Shown one piece after another: positions 25,784 to 33,200 of a stretch of 64,000 nt of DNA. Made by a program: the position numbers and the translations under genes. The DNA is from Streptomyces sennicomposti (GTDB lineage Bacteria; Actinomycetota; Actinomycetes; Streptomycetales; Streptomycetaceae), in assembly GCF_019890635.1 (NCBI RefSeq), contig NZ_JAIOAB010000005.1, positions 124,001-188,000 of the forward strand, in the 5' to 3' direction. The notes under the pieces are model-generated. The model had not been told where the DNA came from. It saw only the letters and a program-made list of their open reading frames with translations, and made no database searches. Position 1 is the stretch's first letter; every line of letters begins with the position of its first letter.

Positions 25784-25827
25784 AGGGCCGCGGAACCCCA
25801 TCCGGGATCCGCGGCCCTTCTGTTTTC
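25784..25827 (+). terminator. Intrinsic terminator/attenuator in the wblC leader
   Basis: Arms AGGGCCGCGG (25784-25793) and CCGCGGCCCT (25809-25818) pair perfectly and are followed by TTCTGTTTT, a real U-tract and unusual for this GC-rich window. It is 107 bp upstream of the wblC start, so read-through is needed to express the gene. Confidence 0.88.
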
Positions 25828-25933
25828 CCCGAACGGGGAGGACGGAGCGAAGGGGCCTCGGGACAAGAAAAGACCCGGTACCCAGCCGACACCCGGCCCA
25901 CCGGCCGGACCGACCAGACGAGGAAGACGACCC

Positions 25934-26302
25934 GTGCAACTCGAAGCGCACGTCCCGTCCGTACCGCCTTCCGACACGATCCCCAAGCCCGGTCTCACGG
26001 AGGACCCGACCTTGATCCCCCTCACCGCGCTCACCGCGCTCGACGACGCCATCGAGAACCTCGGCGTGCCCGTCCCCTGCCGCTCCTACGACCCGGAGGT
26101 CTTCTTCGCCGAGTCGCCCGCGGACGTGGAGTACGCCAAGTCCCTGTGCCGCACCTGCCCGCTGATCGAGGCCTGCCTCGCCGGCGCCAAGGAGCGGCGC
26201 GAGCCCTGGGGCGTCTGGGGCGGAGAGCTGTTCGTGCAGGGCGTCGTCGTCGCCCGCAAGCGGCCGCGTGGCCGCCCGCGCAAGAACCCGGTCACAGCAT
26301 GA
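25934..26302 (+). CDS. wblC: WhiB-family transcription factor WblC (WhiB7)
   Basis: 122 residues from GTG 25934. The four Fe-S cysteines are C49, C72, C75 and C81 (CRTC between), followed by the turn GVWGG (93-97) and a basic AT-hook RGRPRK (112-117). The AT-hook separates WhiB7/WblC from other Wbl proteins. With sigma-A/HrdB it activates intrinsic resistance genes when translation is inhibited. Its own leader contains an activator box, a uORF and an attenuator, consistent with induction by ribosome-targeting antibiotics. The last codon overlaps the start of the next gene (ATGA). Confidence 0.95.
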   Translation: MQLEAHVPSVPPSDTIPKPGLTEDPTLIPLTALTALDDAIENLGVPVPCRSYDPEVFFAESPADVEYAKSLCRTCPLIEACLAGAKERREPWGVWGGELFVQGVVVARKRPRGRPRKNPVTA

Positions 26303-26622
26303 ACATCACCGGAACGATCGACCGCCCCCTCACGCGAGACCCCCAGAAGCAGGCCCCGATGAAGCCGTCCACCAGCGAGCCCGCCGGCTCCGCGACCGAA
26401 GACGTCACCACCACCGGCGCGAACGACTCGCGTCAGAACAGGACCCGAGAGATGCAACTCATCCCCGAAGCCATGGCACGTGCGCATATGCACGACCGAC
26501 TGCGGGAGGTGGACGCGGAACGCCACGCCGTGCGCCTGGTGACCGCCCGCCGGATGCAGCGCCGCGCGGAGCGCGCCTCGCGCCTCGCCCGCCGCGCGCT
26601 CGCCATGGCGGTCATGCACTGA
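26299..26622 (+). CDS. Small basic protein coupled to wblC, unknown function
   Basis: 107 residues; ATG 26299 overlaps the wblC stop. The first half is polar and low complexity. The second half is a basic helical region: IPEAMARAHMHDRLREVDAE and then RMQRRAERASRLARRALAMA. No domain is recognised. The strict overlap suggests co-translation with WblC, so it would be made only when the attenuator is bypassed. It could be a partner or nucleic-acid binding helix, but this is speculation. Confidence 0.75.
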   Translation: MNITGTIDRPLTRDPQKQAPMKPSTSEPAGSATEDVTTTGANDSRQNRTREMQLIPEAMARAHMHDRLREVDAERHAVRLVTARRMQRRAERASRLARRALAMAVMH

Positions 26623-26655
26623 TCCACCCGCTCACCGCGCTGATCGTCCGGTGAG

Positions 26656-26718
26656 CGCCTCCCGCAGGAGGCGAACCCGTCGCGGGGGCCGGTCCGGCCG
26701 AACGGACCGGCCCCCGCG
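26656..26718 (+). terminator. Double terminator after the wblC operon
   Basis: Two hairpins in tandem: CGCCTCC-cgca-GGAGGCG (26656-26673) and a perfect 16-bp stem at 26681-26696 / 26703-26718 with a 6-base loop. The second is one of the strongest stems in the window. Confidence 0.85.
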
Positions 26719-26763
26719 GTGCGTTGCGCCGCCGTGACGGTACGGCGGCGGTATCGTCGCGGC

Positions 26764-27111
26764 GTGACGAGTCTTTCCGAAGACCACTCCGACCAAGAGG
26801 CGCCCGCCCCCGCGGCCCGCGCCCACGAGAAGCCCGACCGCCACGGACCCGGCCCCGAAGACCACGGCCACGAGGCCACCAGCCGTGAGGCCACCGGCCG
26901 TGAAGACGCCGACCAGGAAGCCCCCGGCCACGACGGTGCCGCCCCGCCGCCTCCGGTCGTCACGTGCGCCCGGTGCGGTGCCCCGGCCGACGGGCCGCCG
27001 CCGACCTGGACCTGCTCCGTGGAGAACGGCGTCCGCCGCTACTTCTGCGACGCCTGCTCCCGCGAGCACCTCCGCGCGATCGAGGGCCGCCTCGACTCCG
27101 CCTGGTGGTGA
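26764..27111 (+). CDS. Small zinc-ribbon-like protein with disordered N-terminus
   Basis: 115 residues from GTG 26764; TATCGT ending 6 bases upstream suggests a leaderless transcript. Residues 1-65 are His/Asp/Glu/Pro-rich and disordered. The C-terminal 50 residues carry a CxxC pair (CARCG) and a second pair (CDACSREHL) after WTCSVENGVRRYFC, giving a four- or five-cysteine zinc ribbon. I do not recognise a named family. The gene ends inside a 24-bp tandem repeat and is convergent with the AarF-type kinase. Confidence 0.75.
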   Translation: MTSLSEDHSDQEAPAPAARAHEKPDRHGPGPEDHGHEATSREATGREDADQEAPGHDGAAPPPPVVTCARCGAPADGPPPTWTCSVENGVRRYFCDACSREHLRAIEGRLDSAWW

Positions 27112-27188
27112 GCACTGCCCGCTGCCTGGTGGTGAGCACTGCCCGCTGCCTGGTGGTGAGCACTGCCCGCTGCCCGGCGGTGAGCGCT
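27100..27188. repeat. 24-bp tandem repeat crossing a stop codon
   Basis: Three perfect copies of a 24-bp unit beginning GCCTGGTGGTGAGC start at 27100, 27124 and 27148, followed by a degenerate fourth (GCCCGGCGGTGAGCGCT). The first unit contains the last codons and stop of the zinc-ribbon gene; the rest is non-coding up to the kinase stop at 27208. Confidence 0.9.
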
Positions 27189-27207
27189 CCCGCCCGGCGC
27201 GGCCCCC

Positions 27208-28584
27208 TCACGCCTCCACGGCGGTCTCCGCGTCCTCCAGGTCCTCCTCCGGCTCGGCGACGAAGCCCGGCAGCCACTCCTGGAGCTCCTCCCTGAGCCG
27301 CACGGTCGCCCCGAGCTGGCACAGCACGCCGATGGTGCTCAGCGTCACCCGGTGGATCAGCAGATACGCCGGCGGCAGGTTGAGCCGCTTGCCCAGCTGG
27401 TAGGCGGGGGAGCGCGGGTCGGCGATCCGGGCCGCCTGGCTGCGCATCCAGCCCCGGGTGAACGTGAACTCCTCCGCCTGCGCCGGCTCGATGATCGGCA
27501 GCAGATAGTCGAGGACCGCCTCCGGGTCCAGCTCGATCGACTCCTTGACGAAGCCCTCCGCGCACAGCATGTCGTAGACCGCGTCGGCCTCGCCGTCCAG
27601 CGTCATCCGCAGGGACTCGCCGATCGGCGCCGGCAGTCCGCCCGGGAGCCGGTCGACGGTGCCGAAGTCCAGCACGCCCAGCCGCCAGTCCTCCGCGCCG
27701 TCCGGGCCGCCGGGCAGCAGCCGGAAGTTGCCCGGATGCGGGTCGGCGTGCAGCAGACCGGTACGGGCAGGGCCGGAGAAGAGGAACCGGGCGAGGAGCT
27801 GGCCGGCCCGGTCGCGCTGCTCCTGGGTGCCGTCCGCGATCACCTCCGACAGCGGCACGCCGTCGATCCACTCGGTGACCAGGACCTGCTCGCGCTGGTG
27901 CACCACCGCCGGGACGACGACGTCCGGATCGTCCTCGAACTCCACGGCGTGCGCCTGCTGCGCCTCGGCCTCCAGCCCGTAGTCCAGCTCCTCGGAGACC
28001 CGGTCCCGCAGCTCGGTGATCAGCGGTTTGATGTCCATGCCGGGGATCAGCGGGCCGAGCAGACGGGCGAACCGGCTCAGCTGGCCCAGGTCCGACAGCA
28101 GGGCCTCGCCGGCGCCGGGGTACTGCACCTTGACCGCCACCTCGCGGCCGTCGTGCCACACCGCCCGGTGCACCTGGCCGATGGAGGCCGCCGCGGACGG
28201 CTTGTCCTCGAACTCCACGAACAGCTCGCGCCAGTCCTCGCCGAGCCGCTCCGCCAGCACGGCGTGCACGGTGCGCGTCGGCATCGGCGGCGCGGCCTCC
28301 TGGAGCTTGGTCAGGGCCGCCCGGTAGGGGCCGGCGACCTCCTCGGGCAGCGCCGACTCGAACACGGACAGGGCCTGCCCGAACTTCATGGCCCCGCCCT
28401 TCAGCTCGCCGAGGACCTTGAAGAGCTGGTCGGCGGTGCGCTGCTGCAGCTCCCGGCCGACGATCTCCGCCGACTCGCCGACGATCCTCTTGCCGAGTCC
28501 CCAGGTCGCTCTCCCGGCGAAGCCGAGCGGGAGCGCGGCGAGCTTGGCGGTCCGGGTGACCGCCTTGCGGGGAAGATCAGACAT
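27208..28584 (-). CDS. ABC1/AarF/UbiB-family atypical kinase
   Basis: 458 residues. The family-specific KxGQ motif is KGGAMKFGQALSVF near residue 62; the Ala-rich nucleotide loop is KPSAAASIGQVH, the invariant lysine lies in VAVKVQYPG, the catalytic loop is LLHADPHPGNF and the metal-binding Asp is in GVLDFGTVD. UbiB-like proteins are ATPases/atypical kinases linked to isoprenoid-quinone or lipid homeostasis; Streptomyces makes menaquinone, so ubiquinone biosynthesis itself is excluded. The start lies 8 bp inside the 3' end of the ThiF-like gene, so the two form a coupled pair. Confidence 0.9.
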   Translation of the reverse strand: MSDLPRKAVTRTAKLAALPLGFAGRATWGLGKRIVGESAEIVGRELQQRTADQLFKVLGELKGGAMKFGQALSVFESALPEEVAGPYRAALTKLQEAAPPMPTRTVHAVLAERLGEDWRELFVEFEDKPSAAASIGQVHRAVWHDGREVAVKVQYPGAGEALLSDLGQLSRFARLLGPLIPGMDIKPLITELRDRVSEELDYGLEAEAQQAHAVEFEDDPDVVVPAVVHQREQVLVTEWIDGVPLSEVIADGTQEQRDRAGQLLARFLFSGPARTGLLHADPHPGNFRLLPGGPDGAEDWRLGVLDFGTVDRLPGGLPAPIGESLRMTLDGEADAVYDMLCAEGFVKESIELDPEAVLDYLLPIIEPAQAEEFTFTRGWMRSQAARIADPRSPAYQLGKRLNLPPAYLLIHRVTLSTIGVLCQLGATVRLREELQEWLPGFVAEPEEDLEDAETAVEA

Positions 28585-29791
28585 GCGCCCTCCAAGTCCC
28601 AGCCGGCCGCGCCGCCTCCGCCTGACGGCAGGGCGTCGGTGACGGCCGTTGCCCCGCCATTGTCGCGCGTGGCTCGCCCTCTTTTGAGGTGTCTTCCGCC
28701 ACGGTCTCGCGCGCCGCGCCGCACGGGCAGTCCGGATGCGGCCAGATCGGCCGCCCGTGCCAGTTCAGCCCGGGTGCGCTCACCTCCCAGCGGACGCCCG
28801 CGCCGGAGGGCGGCTGCCCGTCCAGGAAGGCCAGCGCGTGCGCCGCGGCCAGCCCGGCGACCGTCGTGGACAGCGCCAGGTCGCAGGGGCGCACGGGACG
28901 GGCTCTGCCCGAGCGCCACTGGGCGACCAGCCGCGGCCAGGTGGCGTCCCGGTCCGTGCGGCCGAGGTGCAGGCACTCGGCGCAGCCCGTCTGCCCGGGC
29001 AGGACGAGCGGGCCCACCACCCCGGTGGCCTCGACCACTCCGGCGTACAGGTGGGGCGTTCCCGAGGCGATCAGCGAGGCCGCGGCGGACGGGTCGGGCG
29101 CGTGCACGCCGAGGTCGTCGCGCGGGGCGAGGATCACCAGGCAGTGGCCGGGCTCGTCCGGCTCGAACGGGGTGCGGCGGCCGCGGCGGGCCCCGCGGTC
29201 CGGGGCCGCGCGGCGCACGGCCCGGCGCGCCGCCTCGGCCCGGCGTTCGCCGACGGCCTCGGCGGGCAGCCCGCCCGGGGCGACGTCCCACGGTTCGACG
29301 CGGCCGCCGTCGAGCACGTCCACCTCGCCGATCCCCGCCCCGGACAGCAGGGCGGCCAGCACCGCCCCCACCCGGCCGGCGCCGCGCACCTGCACGCGCA
29401 GATCGCGCCGGGCGGCCAGCCGGTCGATCGCCTCGCCCGGTCCGCGGGCCACCAGGGAGAGCGCGGCGAGGTCGGGCCGCAGGCGGTCCATGACCTCCGT
29501 GTCCCGCCGCAGCGCCCCGGCCGCGGCCCCGCCGCCCCGGGCGTCGTCCAGCAGGCCCGCGCCGGCCAGCCGTCGTACGAGGCGGTCCACATGGCCGTCC
29601 GGCAGGTCCATGCGGCGCCCCTCCTCCCGCAGCAGCGGCAGGCCCCGGGTGCCGTTGAGCAGCTCCAGGAAGCCGCCCGTAGCCGTGTCGACCGGGCCGA
29701 GCGTCAGTGCGTGCGCCGGGGTCATCCCGAACTGCACGGTGTCGAGGTCCCGCCAGCCGCGCCGCAGCGCGGGCTTCACCATCGGATGCAT
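28577..29791 (-). CDS. Orphan ThiF/E1-like protein resembling TOMM leader-binding proteins
   Basis: 404 residues from ATG 29791 (GGGGG upstream); longer in-frame starts exist to 29926. The N-terminal 90 residues look like a winged-helix peptide-recognition element. A Rossmann segment VRGAGRVGAVLAALLSGAGI with the acidic strand end VDVLDGG follows, as in ThiF/E1 proteins, and cysteine pairs CAEC and CPC could bind zinc. A classic adenylation Arg/Lys set is not evident, so activity may be lost and the protein may act as a binding scaffold. No precursor peptide, YcaO or dehydrogenase gene is nearby; its only operon partner is the AarF-type kinase. Confidence 0.75.
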   Translation of the reverse strand: MHPMVKPALRRGWRDLDTVQFGMTPAHALTLGPVDTATGGFLELLNGTRGLPLLREEGRRMDLPDGHVDRLVRRLAGAGLLDDARGGGAAAGALRRDTEVMDRLRPDLAALSLVARGPGEAIDRLAARRDLRVQVRGAGRVGAVLAALLSGAGIGEVDVLDGGRVEPWDVAPGGLPAEAVGERRAEAARRAVRRAAPDRGARRGRRTPFEPDEPGHCLVILAPRDDLGVHAPDPSAAASLIASGTPHLYAGVVEATGVVGPLVLPGQTGCAECLHLGRTDRDATWPRLVAQWRSGRARPVRPCDLALSTTVAGLAAAHALAFLDGQPPSGAGVRWEVSAPGLNWHGRPIWPHPDCPCGAARETVAEDTSKEGEPRATMAGQRPSPTPCRQAEAARPAGTWRAHV

Positions 29792-30030
29792 TTGAGCCCC
29801 CGTAGCCCGAAAGGAGAAGGACAAGAGACAAGTCAGGAACATCACATGTGCCGGGGAAGCGGTCATTGTTCCGCCGACGGGAGTCAGCATGCCCGGTCCG
29901 GGACATCGGTGCGGAAAGTTGTCCACAGGCAGGGGGTATTCGTCGTACGAATCAGACGGTCGGTGGGGGATCGGTGCGGAACCGTCCTCGACCCGGGACT
30001 TCCCCCGCGTTCACCCGGTACGGTCGGGGC

Positions 30031-30627
30031 GTGTCCGCCGACCCGTTGCACCGCGCCAAAGCGCCCCAGCGCAGCAAGACGAGCCCGCCGCCGAGCGGCT
30101 CGGCGGCGAGCGCGATCGAGGTGCGCAGGAGCGACCGCCGCCGCAGGACGGTCTCCGCGTACCGCGAGGGCGATCGAACGATCGTGCTGATCCCCGCCCG
30201 GATGTCCGAGGCGGAGGAACGGCGCTGGGTGAACGTCATGCTCGACAAGCTGGCCGCCCAGGAGAGCCGCCGCTCCCTCGGCGACGGCGAGCTGGCCGAG
30301 CGCGCCGAGCGGCTGTCGGCCCAGTACTTCGAAGGCCGCGCGCGCCCGGCCTCGGTGCGCTGGGTCACCAACCAGAACACGCGCTGGGGCTCGTGCACAC
30401 CGGCGGAGGGCAGCATCCGGCTCTCGCACCGCCTCAAGGGCATGCCCGAGTACGTCGTCGACTACGTCCTCCTGCACGAGCTGGCCCACCTGCTCGTCCC
30501 CGGCCACGGCCCCCGCTTCTGGCGGCTGCTGGAGGCGTACCCGCGCACCGAACGGGCCCGCGGCTATCTCGAAGGGGTGGCGGCGGCGGGCCGGCTGCCG
30601 CACCTGCCGGACCCGGGCGAGGACTGA
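30031..30627 (+). CDS. YgjP/DUF45-type metallopeptidase
   Basis: 198 residues from GTG 30031, with TACGGT 8 bases upstream indicating a leaderless mRNA. The zinc motif is LLHELAHLLVPGHGPRFW (HExxH plus third His), and the DUF45 signature NTRWGSCTPAEGSIRLSHRL precedes it. The first 35 residues are polar. Members are cytosolic zincins of the YgjP/WLM-like group, often associated with DNA-protein or restriction contexts, but no substrate is known for the stand-alone actinobacterial form. It is divergent from the ThiF-like gene, with 239 bp between. Confidence 0.87.
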   Translation: MSADPLHRAKAPQRSKTSPPPSGSAASAIEVRRSDRRRRTVSAYREGDRTIVLIPARMSEAEERRWVNVMLDKLAAQESRRSLGDGELAERAERLSAQYFEGRARPASVRWVTNQNTRWGSCTPAEGSIRLSHRLKGMPEYVVDYVLLHELAHLLVPGHGPRFWRLLEAYPRTERARGYLEGVAAAGRLPHLPDPGED

Positions 30628-30664
30628 CCGCCCGCGCGGGCCACGGCCGGGCGGGGATTGTGTA

Positions 30665-30684
30665 CCGGGTCTGTACCGACCCGG
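30665..30684. terminator. Hairpin after the metallopeptidase gene
   Basis: CCGGGTC-tgtacc-GACCCGG is a perfect 7-bp stem 37 bp after the stop and 72 bp before the TerD-AIM24 start. It could equally be an operator for the downstream gene, whose probable -10 is TTAGCCT (30714-30720). Confidence 0.45.
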
Positions 30685-30756
30685 CCCGGTGTCGGAGTTT
30701 GCCGTTAGCCTGGCGCAACGCACTCGCACACTCGGGATGGGGGACGGTCCTCAGGC

Positions 30757-32493
30757 ATGCCCAGGGAATTCCAACGCGGCCACAAGGCCAGGATCAGCGA
30801 CCTGACCGCGGGCACGGATCTGTACGTCGGCGTGCAGATCTCCGCCCCGGGACTGACCTTCGACATCAGCTGCTTCGGCCTCGACGCCGACGAGCGGCTC
30901 TCGGACGACCGGTACTTCGTCTTCTTCAACCAGCCGAAGTCCCCCGAGGAGTCCATCCAGCTCCTCGGCGCGCAGGCCGGCGACACGGAGTCCTTCAGGG
31001 TCACGCTCGACCGCATCCCGCCGCAGATCCACAAGCTGTCCTTCACGGCGACGATCGACGGCGCCGGGCAGATGTCCCAGGTCGGCCCCGGCTACCTGCG
31101 CATCGTGGCGGGCGGCGAGGAGGTGGCCCGCTACGCGTTCGACGGGTCGGAGTTCTCCACCGAACGCGCCGTGATGCTGGGCGACATCTACCTCAAGGAC
31201 GTCTGGCGGTTCGCCGCGGTCGGACAGGGGTTCGACGGCGGACTGGAGGCGCTGCTGAAGAACTTCGGCGGCGAGGTGCTGGAAGAGGAGGCGCCCGCCC
31301 CGGCGCAGGCCCCGCAGCAGCCGCAGCAGCCGCAGACCGGCGGCGCCCCGGGTTTCGCCCCGCCCATCCAGGCCGCCGCCCCGCCCGCGTTCGGCGTGCC
31401 GTCCGCGCCCGCGGCCCCCACCGCGCCCGTGCCGCCGCAGGCGCCCACCCCGCCGCCCGCTCCCGTGCCGCAGCCCGCCGCGCAGGGCTTCGCGCCGCCC
31501 CCGGGCGTCACCCCACCGCCGCCGCCCGCGCCGCAGCCGCCCTCCGTGCACGCCGCGCCGACCATCGTCGCGCCCCTGACCCCGCCCCCCGGCGGCACCG
31601 TCCCGCCGCCCCCGCCGGCCCCCGCGCCCTACGGGCACCCCGGCCAGCAGCCGCCGTACGGCCATCAGCCGCCCGGCCCCGCCGCGCCCCCGCCGCCCGG
31701 CTACGGCCAGCCGACGCCCCCGCCGGGCTACGGCCAGCCCACACCGCCGCCCGGCTACGGACAGCCGCCGTACGGCCAGGTCCCCGGTCAGGCCGCGCCC
31801 TACGGCGCCCCGCAGACCGCCGCCCCGCAGGGCACGGGTGTGGCCGCCGCGCTGGACAAGTTCAAGGAGACGCCGACCGGCCAGCGCTGGACCCCGCAGA
31901 ACGGCAAGCTGATCCGCGCGGACCTCGGCATCGGCGGCCAGCCCGTCCTGGCCCGCCAGGGCAGCATGGTGCTCTACCAGGGCAAGGTCGACTTCAGCTA
32001 CAAGGGCGCGGGCTTCGCCGGCCGCATCGTCGGCAACGCCACCGGTCAGGAGATGCAGCTGATGCGCTGCACCGGCCAGGGCCAGGTGTTCTTCGCCGAG
32101 GAGTCCACCCATCTGCACCCGGTCGAACTCCAGGGCGACGCGATCTGCGTCTCCGCCGAGAACGTCCTCGCCTTCGACGAGAGCCTGCAGTACGAGGTCC
32201 GCCGTATCGAGGGGCACGGCATTCCCGGCGGCGCCCTGTTCACCATGCAGTTCCAGGGCACCGGCACGATCGTCGTCAAGACCCACGGCACACCCGTCGT
32301 GCTGCCGGTGACCCCGACGACGTTCGTCGACTCCAACGCCGTCGTCGCCTGGTCCGCCGCCGCCCAGGTGATCGTCTCCAGCCAGGTGCGCATGCGCCGC
32401 AACGCTTACCCCGGGCACACCGGAGAGGGCGTCAACCTGCAGTTCCGGGCCGCGCCCGGCAACTTCGTCGTGGTCCAGCCGTACGAGGTCTGA
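30757..32493 (+). CDS. TerD-AIM24 fusion protein
   Basis: 578 residues. Residues 1-170 are a TerD domain (GHKARISDLTAGTDLYVGVQ, FDISCFGLDADERLSDDRYF, FFNQPKSP), the calcium-binding fold of tellurite-resistance/stress proteins. Residues 185-360 are a Pro/Ala/Gln linker with three PPPGYGQPT repeats. Residues 365-578 are an AIM24 domain (TRAP-like beta barrel): ARQGSMVLYQGKVDFSYKGA, MRCTGQGQVFFAE, LAFDESLQYEVRRIEG. Two free-standing AIM24 genes follow within 15 bp each. TerD proteins work in envelope or stress-signalling complexes in Streptomyces; how AIM24 domains contribute is unknown. Confidence 0.9.
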   Translation: MPREFQRGHKARISDLTAGTDLYVGVQISAPGLTFDISCFGLDADERLSDDRYFVFFNQPKSPEESIQLLGAQAGDTESFRVTLDRIPPQIHKLSFTATIDGAGQMSQVGPGYLRIVAGGEEVARYAFDGSEFSTERAVMLGDIYLKDVWRFAAVGQGFDGGLEALLKNFGGEVLEEEAPAPAQAPQQPQQPQTGGAPGFAPPIQAAAPPAFGVPSAPAAPTAPVPPQAPTPPPAPVPQPAAQGFAPPPGVTPPPPPAPQPPSVHAAPTIVAPLTPPPGGTVPPPPPAPAPYGHPGQQPPYGHQPPGPAAPPPPGYGQPTPPPGYGQPTPPPGYGQPPYGQVPGQAAPYGAPQTAAPQGTGVAAALDKFKETPTGQRWTPQNGKLIRADLGIGGQPVLARQGSMVLYQGKVDFSYKGAGFAGRIVGNATGQEMQLMRCTGQGQVFFAEESTHLHPVELQGDAICVSAENVLAFDESLQYEVRRIEGHGIPGGALFTMQFQGTGTIVVKTHGTPVVLPVTPTTFVDSNAVVAWSAAAQVIVSSQVRMRRNAYPGHTGEGVNLQFRAAPGNFVVVQPYEV

Positions 32494-32504
32494 GGGAGCC
32501 CGTC

Positions 32505-33185
32505 ATGAACCAGCCGCTCGCGGGCTACGCCCCCGCACCCGTCACCGCCCGCATGGAGAACCACGGCAGCCACATGCTGAAGGTCGCCATGCAGACCGGC
32601 AACGACCTCTTCGCGCGCGTGGGGTCGATGGTCGCCTACGAAGGCTTCATCCAGTACGAGCCCAACCCGCCGGCCGTGCGCCAGATCGCCCGCGACTGGA
32701 TCACCGGCGAGGGCGCCCCGCTGATGAAGTGCGCCGGCGACGGCCTGCTCTACCTCGCCGACTACGGCGCCGACGTCGTCGTGATCAACCTCGGCGGCGA
32801 CGCCATCTCGGTGAACGCCACCAACCTGCTGGCCTTCGACGCGAGCCTCCAGTGGGGCGTCGAGCGGGTCAAGGGACTGGCCAAGTTCGCCGGCCAGGGC
32901 CTGTGGAACACGAAGATCTCCGGGCAGGGCTGGGTCGCCCTCACCTCCCGGGGCAAGCCGATCGTCGTCGACTGCGGCGGCGGCGAGAACGAGACCTACG
33001 TCGACCCGGACGCCCTCGTCGCCTGGTCGCCGAACCTGAAGGTCAAGGGCAAGCGCAGCTTCAAGGCGCAGTCCCTGATCGGCCGGGGCAGCGGCGAGGC
33101 CTACCAGATGGCCTTCTCCGGCACCGGCATCGTCGTCGTGCAGCCCAGCGAGGACAGCACCGACCGCCTGCGGGTCCGGGGCTGA
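32505..33185 (+). CDS. AIM24 family protein
   Basis: 226 residues, starting 11 bp after the TerD-AIM24 gene with GAGGGAG as ribosome site. The whole protein is one AIM24 barrel: LFARVGSMVAYEGFIQYEP, MKCAGDGLLYLADYG, LLAFDASLQWGVERVKG, VDPDALVAWSPNLKVKGK. It aligns along its length with the C-terminal domain of the preceding protein and with the next gene, so the three look like ancient duplications. No signal peptide or membrane helix is seen. Function is unknown. Confidence 0.9.
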   Translation: MNQPLAGYAPAPVTARMENHGSHMLKVAMQTGNDLFARVGSMVAYEGFIQYEPNPPAVRQIARDWITGEGAPLMKCAGDGLLYLADYGADVVVINLGGDAISVNATNLLAFDASLQWGVERVKGLAKFAGQGLWNTKISGQGWVALTSRGKPIVVDCGGGENETYVDPDALVAWSPNLKVKGKRSFKAQSLIGRGSGEAYQMAFSGTGIVVVQPSEDSTDRLRVRG

Positions 33186-33200
33186 GGGGGAGACAGGAAC

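Noticed and set aside
27100..27188. 24-bp repeats considered as a CRISPR array
   Set aside because: Units are contiguous with no spacers, and no cas gene is near.
28577..29791. A complete azole-modified peptide (TOMM) gene cluster around the ThiF-like gene
   Set aside because: No YcaO, dehydrogenase, precursor or transporter gene lies within reach; neighbours are housekeeping-like.
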